Below are positions 22,387 through 30,723 of a stretch of 49,305 bases of DNA, piece by piece. Source of the stretch: Pseudomonadota bacterium (GTDB lineage: Bacteria > Pseudomonadota > Alphaproteobacteria > Rhodobacterales > Rhodobacteraceae); assembly GCA_027623875.1 (NCBI GenBank), contig JAQBUS010000001.1, forward strand, positions 1-49,305. The letters are read 5' to 3'. Numbering within the stretch: position 1 is the stretch's first letter; every line of letters starts with the position of its first letter. The notes below the pieces were generated by a model that had not been told where the DNA came from, did not search any database, and saw only the letters and a program-made list of their open reading frames with translations. A program made the translations under genes and the position numbers.

Positions 22387-23912
22387 ATGGGAAGATCGTC
22401 TTCGCCGGAAGACCCCTCTAGCTCGTTAATGGATTCACCCTCTCCGACTAAATCAACTAAGTCACCCCTATCTATGATTTTGAAATTGTCAAATTCGAAA
22501 TTTATATGGTTTCTTTGATGGGTTCCATCTGGCATTTCAACTAAATTTTCCGCTCTTGCAAAATCAGCCCCGTAGGATCTAGCCTTTTCAATTTTCATCA
22601 AATGTCTACCGCAATATACAGGATCATTCTGTAGTTCATCCATTGTCTTGTGTCTTAGTATTAACATGTGAGAGCAGAACTGCTTAACTCTGTGACTTAG
22701 GGATATAACGCTCTCATCGTCCACAACATTCTCAGACCTACGATTACCAACCGTTCCGATTCTGTTTGATTGAATGCTTGTTACCAACGAGATCATTGGT
22801 CTTCCGTTAAATACAATGTCTCGCTGTATTAACTTTTTGAATTTGTCAACAAGCTCCCCTATGATTTGAAATTCTGATTTGAATTTACTAGTCAACTCAA
22901 AGCTGGATTTTATATAGTCAAAATTAATTATTAATGGATTGCCTCTTTTTATTTTATTATGGTAGTACCTTCTAATGTAAGTTAGGATTTCATCGATATT
23001 CTTACCTCCTACATTGTAATAATCATATCTAATTTCATTATTATCCATTTTTTTAAGAGTAGATTCCACTCTCATTCTGCTGTTTGAACTGTCAAACCAT
23101 TCCCCGCTTTCAATTAAGTGTAGAGGAACTCCAGAATATGAAGCGCACATCCTGAAGGCTATCTCCTCCTCCGTCATTTCTCCGTTATCTAAATGCAGTA
23201 TAGGTATTTTTTCTCTACCAGCAATGCACATACAATAATGAGTAGTAAATTGAGTCTTGCCCACTCCGGAACCTGCGCAGACAATCGTTATGTTTCCGGG
23301 CTTGGTTAGTGATCCACACAGTCTATTAACGCTTTTATGAGGACCCATTACTCCGTCATCCTTAAATATAGACCTATCTTGAGCTCTTTCGTTGACTAAG
23401 TCACCAATTATTGAGAATAGATTTGTGGCATTGCCAGAGGAGTTCTCGAATAATTCTATTTTTGAATTATAAGCCTCATCGCATTTCTCAAGTATCTCAT
23501 CAAAAGAAGCAGAAGAGTCAAGGGTTTCCATCTCTTTTGATATTTGACCACCAGCGTCAGACATCTTCCTCCTTAATGTAAGTAGCTTTATAACGTCAAC
23601 CGCGTTCTTGAAGCCGGCTTCGTCTAAATGCTCAGAAAGAATGCCTAAGCCATCAAGAAACCCAACTGAATCTACATCCTTAAATGTTAAGTTGGCCGAT
23701 TTTATATGGTGAGATAGTAGAGCTATATCTAATTTCTTACCCTCATCTAATAAAGCCTTCATCCTCAAGAAGATTGTTTTATAAGTGATAGACTCTTTTG
23801 AATAAAAGTCTCCTTCATTTATAAAAGGCTCTATTTCAGCCATGAAATAATCTTGGTGAGCCAAAACCCCCGCAAGGACAACTCTTTCTTGTTCTAAATC
23901 GTATAAGCGCAT
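22383..23912 (-). CDS. dnaB: Replicative DNA helicase, DnaB family (509 aa)
   Basis: The N-terminal helical DnaB domain (about 1-115, LEQERVVLAGVLAHQDYF) and linker are followed by the RecA-like motor: Walker A AGSGVGKT (213-220), Walker B region PLIINFDYIKS, and ISLVTSIQSNRIG (motif H3), with SLSHRVKQFCSHMLILRH near the end. Acidic tail ends GEDDLPI. It unwinds the fork ahead of the split polymerase III. It is the first gene of the operon dnaB-primase-RecB nuclease. The ATG is 8 nt after the -10 box, so the message is probably leaderless. Confidence 0.93.
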   Translation of the reverse strand: MRLYDLEQERVVLAGVLAHQDYFMAEIEPFINEGDFYSKESITYKTIFLRMKALLDEGKKLDIALLSHHIKSANLTFKDVDSVGFLDGLGILSEHLDEAGFKNAVDVIKLLTLRRKMSDAGGQISKEMETLDSSASFDEILEKCDEAYNSKIELFENSSGNATNLFSIIGDLVNERAQDRSIFKDDGVMGPHKSVNRLCGSLTKPGNITIVCAGSGVGKTQFTTHYCMCIAGREKIPILHLDNGEMTEEEIAFRMCASYSGVPLHLIESGEWFDSSNSRMRVESTLKKMDNNEIRYDYYNVGGKNIDEILTYIRRYYHNKIKRGNPLIINFDYIKSSFELTSKFKSEFQIIGELVDKFKKLIQRDIVFNGRPMISLVTSIQSNRIGTVGNRRSENVVDDESVISLSHRVKQFCSHMLILRHKTMDELQNDPVYCGRHLMKIEKARSYGADFARAENLVEMPDGTHQRNHINFEFDNFKIIDRGDLVDLVGEGESINELEGSSGEDDLPI

Positions 23913-23920
23913 ATTAAACT

Positions 23921-23949
23921 ATCTTACCACAAAAAAGTGGAGTAGTCAA
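23921..23949 (-). promoter_or_regulatory. Promoter of the helicase-primase operon
   Basis: TTGACT (23944-23949), 17-nt spacer ending TGG (extended -10), TAAGAT (23921-23926); ATG 23912 begins 8 nt further. Confidence 0.82.
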
Positions 23950-23954
23950 TCTAT

Positions 23955-24215
23955 TTATTCACTATCTTCGGAAAGATAATCTAAACTGTCATGATTCTGA
24001 GACTCGTCTAAGAACTCTTCCATCGCTTTTCTTATGCCTAATTCTATTACTGCAGAGGCTGATTTGGAATAAATAAATGGTCGCCCATCCTGGCCGACAC
24101 AGACAAGAAGAAAGCCTCTGTTGTTTTCTGATTCCCCTGTTAGCTCGAACAGTTCCTGAAGGAAGCTTTCTGGAATTTGAAACTCCTCCAAGTTCTCTGG
24201 GTTTATATCTTTCAT
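23955..24215 (-). CDS. Unknown acidic protein (86 aa)
   Basis: Starts MKDINPENLEEFQIPESFLQ, has a short strand pair (GFLLVCVGQDGRPFIYSK) and a helix (ASAVIELGIRKAMEEFLDES), with an acidic end. The layout is that of a small folded regulator. No family recognised. A GTGTAATAT motif lies before its ATG. Confidence 0.5.
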   Translation of the reverse strand: MKDINPENLEEFQIPESFLQELFELTGESENNRGFLLVCVGQDGRPFIYSKSASAVIELGIRKAMEEFLDESQNHDSLDYLSEDSE

Positions 24216-24220
24216 ATGCT

Positions 24221-24229
24221 ATATTACAC
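24221..24229 (-). promoter_or_regulatory. Candidate -10-only promoter (GTGTAATAT)
   Basis: TAGTGTAATATAGCATATG: the box ends 5 nt before the ATG at 24215. TTGACC occurs upstream (24240-24245), but only 14 nt from TAATAT, so it does not form a regular -35/-10 pair. Confidence 0.35.
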
Positions 24230-24235
24230 TATATA

Positions 24236-24646
24236 CTAAAGGTCAACACCATATTTTCCAAAGAGCTTTTCGTTTATTTCGTCTTTTTCGTAAATTTCTA
24301 CTAAAGTAATGTCGTTAAGCCTACAGAAATCTAATTTTTTTTGATCTCTATTGAGCTGCGCTATGAAATTATTTTTGTAGCCACCGTGAAAGTGTGGCAC
24401 GTATTTGGTATGTTGACCGCCTTGAACTTCTACTGCTATTTTCTTGTTGGCGTTGTAGAAATCTAAAGACATTCTAGTTCCGACAATGGGGAACTCTTCA
24501 AAAACAATGTGATTATCCCAATATGGCTCAAGGAATTTTTTAACTCTGTATTGGAACTTGCTTCGGCTTTTCTTGTTCCATTTTATTAATTTCTTTTTAA
24601 TATTAGAAACACTACGAGTGGCGCCAGTTAGAGTTTTAAACTTCAC
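24236..24646 (-). CDS. PD-(D/E)XK endonuclease, Vsr/DUF559-like (136 aa)
   Basis: RMSLDFYNANKKIAVEVQGG followed by QHTKYVP and NRDQKKLDFCRLNDITLVEI (about 58-118) is the D...E-x-Q/QH core typical of small phage endonucleases related to Vsr and DUF559 proteins. The N-terminal 40 residues are basic. The start is GTG at 24646 and follows two bases after the end of a decayed glycosyltransferase remnant; no Shine-Dalgarno box is evident. It may cut host DNA, recombination intermediates or act in mobility; the target is not known. Confidence 0.72.
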   Translation of the reverse strand: MKFKTLTGATRSVSNIKKKLIKWNKKSRSKFQYRVKKFLEPYWDNHIVFEEFPIVGTRMSLDFYNANKKIAVEVQGGQHTKYVPHFHGGYKNNFIAQLNRDQKKLDFCRLNDITLVEIYEKDEINEKLFGKYGVDL

Positions 24647-24648
24647 AG

Positions 24649-24718
24649 TTATTGCGAAATTAACTGGTTAATGTAATCTCTGTTACCATGAAAACCAAAA
24701 CAATCATGGCGAACTTGC
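24649..24718 (-). pseudogene. 3'-end remnant of a second DUF5672-type glycosyltransferase gene
   Basis: Reading from 24718, the frame QVRHDCFGFHGNRDYINQ, then LISQ and TAA matches the last residues of the intact gene at 25536-26213 (QVRHDCFGFHGNKDYIG). The DNA is identical over 30 nt (24689-24718 and 25573-25602) and similar over 49 nt. The rest of this gene copy is gone. The methyltransferase stop codon lies inside the remnant, in another frame. Confidence 0.75.
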
Positions 24719-25531
24719 AATTAAGTCGCTTCTAATGAAGGCCGTTTCAAGAATTTTTTTATCAATGAGTTCTTGGCATGCGGGATTACAAATGAAACTA
24801 TCAGAGTCTCCAAAAAGATATCTTTCCGAAGCTAAAGATTTATGAGATTGATACGCTTTTGCTGGGTAATTAACTAAACTGCCTTCCCAATTCGGAAACC
24901 AATTATAAAATTCTTCTGTAGCTACGACATGAATTAATTCATAACCAAAAGATTGTATTTTTTTGATATATTTTACAGTATCTTCTGCAGTGTAATCACA
25001 ATCATATTCCCAATGATTCCCTGAGTATTTCGAGCTAGCCAACCAGTGATGCCATCCAACGAGAAGTTGATCAACATTTAAGTTAGACAGGGATTCAAAA
25101 ATTTCAAACTCGCTACCCTCTATGTCCATTTTTAAAACAGAGGTATTTGGGTATTTTTCTAATACATCATGAATATTAACAGCATCAAACTTGGGGTTAT
25201 TTTGATCCACGCATAATGCGGAGATTGCGGGACCACCAAAATTAACTTTTTTAAGGCTTGAACCTACAACAGCTTTCTCTTCGTAAATAAACCTATTTTG
25301 CATATGAGGCAAATCCTTCAACCTATTGTATGTGTCCCTAGAGACCTCGGTAGGGTCGAAGCCAACAACCTTAACGGTGTCATTTAGTTTTAGCATTTCC
25401 CCGTCAAAAGAAAAGTCATCTCTAAGACCCATCGATAAAATGTAAGAATTATCCCTAACTCTTGAAGCGTCCATTATTAATGAAGCGCCATTATCTACGC
25501 CAATAAAAGATAAATTAATTTTACTATTCAT
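24704..25531 (-). CDS. FkbM-family methyltransferase (275 aa)
   Basis: SAM-dependent methyltransferase of the FkbM type: an early region with GLRDDFSFDGEML and VVGFDPTEVS, then the family hallmark NTSVLKMDIEGSEFEIFESL (about 130-148) and LLVGWHHWL after it. FkbM enzymes O-methylate sugars or polyketides; here a sugar of the cassette is likely. The last codons end in sequence shared with the glycosyltransferase remnant, so the present C-terminus may have been made by recombination. A GTGTAATAT motif lies 6 nt before the ATG. Confidence 0.82.
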   Translation of the reverse strand: MNSKINLSFIGVDNGASLIMDASRVRDNSYILSMGLRDDFSFDGEMLKLNDTVKVVGFDPTEVSRDTYNRLKDLPHMQNRFIYEEKAVVGSSLKKVNFGGPAISALCVDQNNPKFDAVNIHDVLEKYPNTSVLKMDIEGSEFEIFESLSNLNVDQLLVGWHHWLASSKYSGNHWEYDCDYTAEDTVKYIKKIQSFGYELIHVVATEEFYNWFPNWEGSLVNYPAKAYQSHKSLASERYLFGDSDSFICNPACQELIDKKILETAFIRSDLIASSP

Positions 25532-25535
25532 AATG

Positions 25536-26213
25536 TTATATTACACAAGATCCAATGTAATCCTTGTTGCCGTGAAAACCAAAACAATCATGGCGAACTT
25601 GCCCCCAATCATCCTTGGAGAATTTATTAGCAAGCTCTATGGGCGCGTATTTTATTCCATGACTAATAAAATATTCATAATTATTTAAGCAATAGTATAC
25701 GTCTTCGGGACCTATTAATTCCTTAGGGCACTGAGCAGCAAGCTCTAAGATTTTTCTACTCCTAAGGGAGAATCCCCCATTGCCGACAAAGTTAGGTATA
25801 CTAGAAGTAACTTCCGGCTCCAACCACTGAGACCCCTGAAGGATGAAGTCGGGCCAAACGGCGCCTATATAATCATAGTCCAAAAACTCGTTCGTCCAAA
25901 GCTCGGGATGATGGACAAAGCCATCGGTTTGAACTATAAGAACATAATCAGTATCGATAAATTTATATAATTCATTAACAATAAATTCATTGTATCCATT
26001 GTTCCCCCTTCCTTGTTGGTGGATGTTGTGATTGAACTTTTCAACTTCCACATATTCTATACCATCCAAGGACTCATTAGGCTTTTCAAAAGAAATTAAT
26101 TTAACTTGGTCAAAGTCTATTTCACCCATGCAGACCCGAAGAAGCTTTGTGCAAATATTGGGGTCCACCCCATCAATTGTTGCAAGAGTTACATCTTTTA
26201 ATTTAGAACTCAT
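25536..26213 (-). CDS. Glycosyltransferase, DUF5672 family (225 aa)
   Basis: Short GT-A-like protein: VTLATIDGVDPNICTKLLRV at the start; TDYVLIVQTDGFVHHPELWT (D-x-D-like QTDG) near 88-107; YDYIGAVWPDF; VGNGGFSLRSRKILEL; GPEDVYYC; and a conserved end DCFGFHG. This order is that of DUF5672, a group of predicted glycosyltransferases. It starts 2 nt after the 654-residue fusion enzyme. Its 3' end is duplicated at 24670-24718. Confidence 0.75.
   Translation of the reverse strand: MSSKLKDVTLATIDGVDPNICTKLLRVCMGEIDFDQVKLISFEKPNESLDGIEYVEVEKFNHNIHQQGRGNNGYNEFIVNELYKFIDTDYVLIVQTDGFVHHPELWTNEFLDYDYIGAVWPDFILQGSQWLEPEVTSSIPNFVGNGGFSLRSRKILELAAQCPKELIGPEDVYYCLNNYEYFISHGIKYAPIELANKFSKDDWGQVRHDCFGFHGNKDYIGSCVI
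25538..25546 (-). promoter_or_regulatory. Candidate -10-only promoter inside the cassette (GTGTAATAT)
   Basis: CTTGTGTAATATAACATTATG: the box overlaps the last codons of the upstream glycosyltransferase (GTA ATA TAA) and lies 6 nt before the FkbM ATG. Being inside a coding end it may be chance. Confidence 0.25.
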
Positions 26214-26215
26214 TA

Positions 26216-28180
26216 TTAAGAATCAGGAATACAGGCAATGCATTCGCCGGGAGGTGAGTCTAAGAATATATACCCAAGGTTTGACAGTTCATCCATGAAG
26301 CTTTTTAATTTAGCGGTAACCCCACTAAAGGCTCCATCGCTATGCTCAGATTCAAATTGTATATATTTAATTTTATATTTACTAAAATCCACGCTCCTTA
26401 AGATATCTATATCGTACCCTTCAGTGTCAATATACAATCTATCTATTACTTCTAGATTATATTCTTCGAGAAGTCGGTTGATATTAATAGCCGGAGCATC
26501 AAAACTCTCGACATCATCTTCGAGATGGTTGTGGTCTAGCAAGTGTTGTCTGTTGACAGATGTATGTTGCCCATTGGTTTCTTTAGGGCTAAAATAAAGA
26601 GTTAACTTGTCAGCCTCCTCCACCGTAATTGCCTTGTTGACTAGCTCAATGTTAACATCTACGCCCTCATAAACACTGACACAATTTGCAATCTTTGTTG
26701 AATTTGGATCAACTAGTATAGCTAATTCTATCTCTGAAGCATTGTTTATGATGAAATCTTTTACGGAATCAAGAAGATCGCAGTCGTTGCATCCTATTTG
26801 TACTATGTTCATCTTGTCAGCCTCCTCCACCGTAATTGCCTTGTTGGCTGGCTCAATGTTAGCATCTTTTTTTTGTAAAATAATGGTTAAGCTATCTGGA
26901 TTGGTGTAAAATATGCCACAAAATTTTGAATCATCAATTCTGTTTTTCTTTATATTTTCAACAAATATATTAAGAAAGCCATCGTCTTTAAGGGCGTCAC
27001 AATGAACGTCTTCTATTATGTAAAATCCATTTGATTTGACATGTTTATATAAAACATCGAAAGATTTAAGCTGATCTTTGGTTGCATGACTGCCGTCATC
27101 AATAATGATGTCAAATTCATTATCATAATCTTGACAAATATCAAGCAAAACATTTTCATCCGATTGATTGCCTTCACGAAGGTCTATTCTGCCGAGATCT
27201 TTAATTAATTCCCATCCGCCACCTTCGACTCCAAGTTTTAAATTTCTATTAACGATGTCAGGATTAATATCTAAACCAACTATTTTTGCATTTGAAAAGT
27301 AATCAGCAAAAGCCAAAAGGGAAGCCCCTTTTGCTATGCCAAGTTCAAATATTTTTATAGAGTCATGCCTAAGAGGATCAAGAAAATAGGAATACACCTC
27401 AGAGTATAAATGACCCCCTCCGCAGTGATGATCGAAAAAATTTGTACCCTTATCCGTCTTATATTTGTCGCAAATTTCCGTTAAAGATAGGTCTTCGTTA
27501 ATTCGCTCCCAATTCACAAGGGGGGATTGATAAGGTTCGTGAAGATGACTTGAGTAACCGGGAATAGGCACCCAAAGCCTGATATTTAAATCGGTATATA
27601 AAAATCTGAAAAAATCTCTATCCATTAAGCCGAAACTAATGGCGTATTCTTTTATTTTTTCAAAAATCAATTTAGTGCAGGCCCAAGTGCAAGTTGTAGA
27701 CTCTGAGGTTCTCCAGTGAGAGGATTCGGTTAATTGAATTTCCTCTTTACCCTTAGTTATGTCATCTTCGCGAGTATATCTGTCCGGATGATCGTAGAGA
27801 GTGATCAAACCAAATGCCGCCAAGCCTTCAACTAGTATTTTACCAGCTCCTTTTTTGTGAGAATAATCATCTTCCACAAAATATACGCTGTCAAAAGAAA
27901 GGTCTGAAGCTAAAGATAAACAATGCATTAAGCTGTTGTGATTGTTTTTGAAATTGACTCTATGAAGTTTGACAAAAGAAAAAGATTCTATATGTGTTAA
28001 ATAATCACAATCATCTCCATCAAAAACAACATGGAATTCAGCGTTGTCAAGCTCTTCAAAAACATTAGAAACTAAGAGGTCAAAATTCCTAACTTTAGAA
28101 AAGTAAGAAGGCCTTGCGTCTTTAAAAAGAGGACTCTCAAGCTCCGCGTTGCATGTTCTAAATAAAATTACATTTTTCAT
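26216..28180 (-). CDS. Fusion enzyme: glycosyltransferase + MycF/TylF-like methyltransferase + FkbM methyltransferase (654 aa)
   Basis: Three domains can be read. Residues about 1-225: GT-A-type domain (NVILFRTCNAELESPLF; VYFVEDDYSH as D-x-D; SSHWRTSESTTCTWA). About 235-440: class I methyltransferase (EICDKYKTDKGTNFFDHHCG; IKIFELGIAKGASLLAFADY; DNEFDIIIDDGSHATKDQLK) of the macrocin/mycinamicin type. About 460-654: FkbM domain (MNIVQIGCNDCDLLDSVKDF; NKAITVEEADKLTLYFSPKE; IDRLYIDTEGYDIDILRSV). The linker before FkbM (NKAITVEEADK) repeats a segment of FkbM itself. ATG 28180 follows a strong GGAGGT box, so I prefer it to the TTG at 28192. The protein would add a sugar and methylate it in one polypeptide. 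Confidence 0.8.
   Translation of the reverse strand: MKNVILFRTCNAELESPLFKDARPSYFSKVRNFDLLVSNVFEELDNAEFHVVFDGDDCDYLTHIESFSFVKLHRVNFKNNHNSLMHCLSLASDLSFDSVYFVEDDYSHKKGAGKILVEGLAAFGLITLYDHPDRYTREDDITKGKEEIQLTESSHWRTSESTTCTWACTKLIFEKIKEYAISFGLMDRDFFRFLYTDLNIRLWVPIPGYSSHLHEPYQSPLVNWERINEDLSLTEICDKYKTDKGTNFFDHHCGGGHLYSEVYSYFLDPLRHDSIKIFELGIAKGASLLAFADYFSNAKIVGLDINPDIVNRNLKLGVEGGGWELIKDLGRIDLREGNQSDENVLLDICQDYDNEFDIIIDDGSHATKDQLKSFDVLYKHVKSNGFYIIEDVHCDALKDDGFLNIFVENIKKNRIDDSKFCGIFYTNPDSLTIILQKKDANIEPANKAITVEEADKMNIVQIGCNDCDLLDSVKDFIINNASEIELAILVDPNSTKIANCVSVYEGVDVNIELVNKAITVEEADKLTLYFSPKETNGQHTSVNRQHLLDHNHLEDDVESFDAPAININRLLEEYNLEVIDRLYIDTEGYDIDILRSVDFSKYKIKYIQFESEHSDGAFSGVTAKLKSFMDELSNLGYIFLDSPPGECIACIPDS
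26606..26660 (-). repeat. 55-bp direct repeat, native FkbM copy
   Basis: It encodes the native FkbM segment VNIELVNKAITVEEADK. The second copy is at 26813-26867 with 52 of 55 bases the same. Confidence 0.9.
26813..26867 (-). repeat. 55-bp direct repeat, linker copy at the domain junction
   Basis: It encodes ANIEPANKAITVEEADK directly before MNIVQIGCND, the natural N-terminus of an FkbM domain. A copied piece of the FkbM reading frame therefore forms the bridge to the methyltransferase domain. Confidence 0.9.
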
Positions 28181-28182
28181 TT

Positions 28183-29178
28183 TCACCTCCAATAAGAATA
28201 TATTCCTTTGTTTATCTCGTAGTTCATGGTTTTAAGCTCTCTCTTGGGTTGATCTTTCGCCCAATTAAACATTTTATCCACTAAGGAGTCTAAGTTGGTT
28301 TCATCTTTAAAGCTCAAGAAATTCTTAGCCTTATCGTGATTGCAGTATGCATCCTTTACCTCGAGCCTGGCCTCTGCATGCTCAATTGTATTTGAGTATC
28401 CATACTTCTCCCCCGTTTTTCTTACGATTTCAGCCACCTCATTAAGCGACCAGTGTTTGTCAGCTCCAATATTAAAAATTTCTTCGTCATGACCATCGAT
28501 CAATTGGTAGAAAGGCTCCATGTAATAGTCGATATCTGAAAAAGCTCTAGTCTGCTCACCATCTCCATATACTAATATGGGTTCTCTATCTAAAGTCCTA
28601 CGAATAAAGATTCCAATGACATTTCTATATTTATCCCAAATGTTTTGATAAATACCCAAAACGTTATGCGGGCGGATGATGTTATATCTTAGTCCAAATT
28701 GAACGCCGGCTTGTTTAATGTCCATTTCTACAGCGTATTTAGCTATGCCATAGGGGTCACAGGGTGTGGGAGTGAGGTCTTCCGTAAAAGGCGGGACGCT
28801 GCAACCATATACAGCCATAGTGGAAGTGAAAATTAATTTACAATCAAATTCAACACAATTATTTATAACATTGACCGAGGATATGATATTGTTTTGGTAA
28901 TTGAAGCGCCTTACGAACGGTGACAACCCTTCGGCTGCATAAGCGGCAAAGTGATACACCGCATAAGGTTTATGTTTTTTAAATAAATCTTTCAATCTTT
29001 CGTGATCTTCATCCAGAGACAAATGATGAAATGAAAATTTTTCATGATTGGGTGTATAATCTAAATACCCCCCAAAAAGATTGTCTATACCAATGACTCT
29101 ATATCCTTTGTTTAGTAAAAATCTAGAGTAATGGTTACCCAATAAGCCCGCACAGCCAGTTACAAATATAGTTTTCAT
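28183..29178 (-). CDS. NAD-dependent sugar epimerase/dehydratase (331 aa)
   Basis: Extended short-chain dehydrogenase. N-terminal Rossmann motif TIFVTGCAGLLGNHYS (G-x2-G-x2-G), DNLFGGY after beta-2, YHFAAYAAEG, catalytic STMAVYGCS and YGIAKYAVEMD (Y-x3-K), then RPHNVLGIYQNIWDKYRN. The fold and length fit UDP-glucose 4-epimerase-like enzymes, but the exact nucleotide sugar is not clear. ATG 29178 forms an ATGA junction with the upstream methyltransferase and removes seven residues from the longer frame that begins at TTG 29199. It probably supplies a sugar donor to the cassette. Confidence 0.85.
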   Translation of the reverse strand: MKTIFVTGCAGLLGNHYSRFLLNKGYRVIGIDNLFGGYLDYTPNHEKFSFHHLSLDEDHERLKDLFKKHKPYAVYHFAAYAAEGLSPFVRRFNYQNNIISSVNVINNCVEFDCKLIFTSTMAVYGCSVPPFTEDLTPTPCDPYGIAKYAVEMDIKQAGVQFGLRYNIIRPHNVLGIYQNIWDKYRNVIGIFIRRTLDREPILVYGDGEQTRAFSDIDYYMEPFYQLIDGHDEEIFNIGADKHWSLNEVAEIVRKTGEKYGYSNTIEHAEARLEVKDAYCNHDKAKNFLSFKDETNLDSLVDKMFNWAKDQPKRELKTMNYEINKGIYSYWR

Positions 29179-29864
29179 TTTGAAAGAAACATTAAACAAT
29201 CACGGAAACCGTCCGGTGTGATGTCTTGGTACAAGTTAAAGGGGCTGTTTCTGAAAATTTTACCAATGGTTTCCATGTCATTCCAATACCAACCACCGAA
29301 AACTTCAGTTTCTCGGTATTTATCCTGAAGATCACAATCACTCATTAAAGATTTTTCATTATCAAAATGCCGAGAAGAATATTTGAAATGCCGATGAAAA
29401 TCAGCAAACATAATTAATCCCGTACCGCCAGGCTTTAGTTTATCGTATATGGAATTTATATATGTCTGAAGTCCAGAATTTGGAAAATGACAAAAAACCC
29501 CAAAAGAAAAAACAAAATCTACAGAATTGTCTTCTACCCCCGTGCAGTTGTAATCCCTATCTCCAAGTTCTATATACTTTACATTAATAGGGGGATCCTT
29601 TAGTAAATTGATAGTCTCTCTAGGAAGAATATCCAGAGCTACAACTCGGCCAAAATTTGGAGCTAAAAATTCTCTTGTCCACATGCCCGATCCGCAACCT
29701 ATCTCTAAGCAGCTGCTCTCTGAGTTATAATGCTTGGAGAGTTCAGAGATAATCTGATCTTTATGTTCCGCTTTATAGGCGGAGAAATCCTCAATAAAAC
29801 CTGTGGTTCCCCAGGCGCCAATGAATTCTTGCTTGCTTAGTCCGCTCAATTTGTTTTCAATCAT
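29175..29864 (-). CDS. Class I SAM-dependent methyltransferase (229 aa)
   Basis: Motif I SSCLEIGCGSGMWTREFL (about 48-65), motif II VVALDILPRE, motif IV NSVDFVFSFGVFCHF, post-motif KLKPGGTGLIMFADFHRH: a Methyltransf_11/25-type enzyme. Its substrate is probably a sugar or glycan in this setting. It starts behind an (AAAT)n tract that contains the stop codon of the preceding glycosyltransferase gene. Confidence 0.82.
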   Translation of the reverse strand: MIENKLSGLSKQEFIGAWGTTGFIEDFSAYKAEHKDQIISELSKHYNSESSCLEIGCGSGMWTREFLAPNFGRVVALDILPRETINLLKDPPINVKYIELGDRDYNCTGVEDNSVDFVFSFGVFCHFPNSGLQTYINSIYDKLKPGGTGLIMFADFHRHFKYSSRHFDNEKSLMSDCDLQDKYRETEVFGGWYWNDMETIGKIFRNSPFNLYQDITPDGFRDCLMFLSK

Positions 29865-29890
29865 TTTATTTATTTATTTATTTATTTGTT
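29865..29890 (-). repeat. Tetranucleotide (AAAT)n tract at a gene junction
   Basis: About six uninterrupted AAAT units on the minus strand directly before the ATG of the methyltransferase. The TAA stop of the 281-residue glycosyltransferase is inside the tract. Gain or loss of units would change the last codons of one gene and the spacing to the next. Confidence 0.8.
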
Positions 29891-30719
29891 CTGGAATTAA
29901 TCCTTTGCCAAGTTCTAGAAAAAACTTTTCATTAATCTGCTCAATTTCTAAATCTAAATTTTTTAATTTAGAATAAAACTCATCAGAAGCTGCAAATGGA
30001 TGCTCTTCGTATTTTGAGTCAGTCCTTGAGTGGTCTGTTACCTGTGGACCATATGTACAGCCTAAATGAGCTTCTGTTTGATGAGGCGCAGATTTATCAA
30101 GGGGAAGGTAGACGTGTTTCCCTGAGGCGAACCGATCTCCATAAAAGCCAAAGCTAATGCATTTTTCAGAAACTAGCGGCCAAACGCAATTAGCTAAAAA
30201 ATATTGATCAGACATATAATTTTCAGAAGAATTTTTTTCACTCTTCCACTTTAGTAATAAATCAAGCATGGAGAAAGTGAAATCACGAGGCCTTGAGCTC
30301 CACATCCCCCCCAAGATGGGAACGTCATGTTGTTCGTGACACCTAACGGAACAAAAGGATGAGGGGCTTGATTCGAAGATTTTAACGATTTGAAAGTCAT
30401 AAAAATTAATTCTATCATCCAAGTCTCTAGATAAAAGAATATCTATTTCTGGATCGTCCCAAGCATAAAACCTCCAAAACATATAATTATCGTCATTCTT
30501 GTCGACCAACTCGTACTCAAGGAAGGAATTTTCTTCCGGCAGCAAGCTAAAATCTATGGAGTTGTTGTGGTATACTCTCATTTTCCAATCAGGCATTATC
30601 TCTTGAATAAGTTTTAGGTTGTCCCAAACCCCTTGCGTGTAAGTTTTTATTCTTATTTCCGACTTATCAAAATTTCCGCAATTTGGATTGAATAAACTAT
30701 AAGAGATTACTTTTTTCAT
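29874..30719 (-). CDS. Glycosyltransferase, GT-A type (281 aa)
   Basis: KKVISYSLFNPNCGNFDKSE at the start, then MPDWKMRVYHNNS, YMFWRFYAWDDPEIDILLSR and DLDDRIN (a D-x-D metal motif, about 92-110), then GGMWSSRPRDF and MSDQYFLANCVWPL. The same order of motifs (WRILACDDPNVDVCIQRDSD, AGMWGIKK, DDQNFLSEIMY) occurs in the N-terminal domain of the 838-residue enzyme, so the two are paralogues. Donor and acceptor are unknown. Confidence 0.75.
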   Translation of the reverse strand: MKKVISYSLFNPNCGNFDKSEIRIKTYTQGVWDNLKLIQEIMPDWKMRVYHNNSIDFSLLPEENSFLEYELVDKNDDNYMFWRFYAWDDPEIDILLSRDLDDRINFYDFQIVKIFESSPSSFCSVRCHEQHDVPILGGMWSSRPRDFTFSMLDLLLKWKSEKNSSENYMSDQYFLANCVWPLVSEKCISFGFYGDRFASGKHVYLPLDKSAPHQTEAHLGCTYGPQVTDHSRTDSKYEEHPFAASDEFYSKLKNLDLEIEQINEKFFLELGKGLIPEQINK

Positions 30720-30723
30720 ATTG

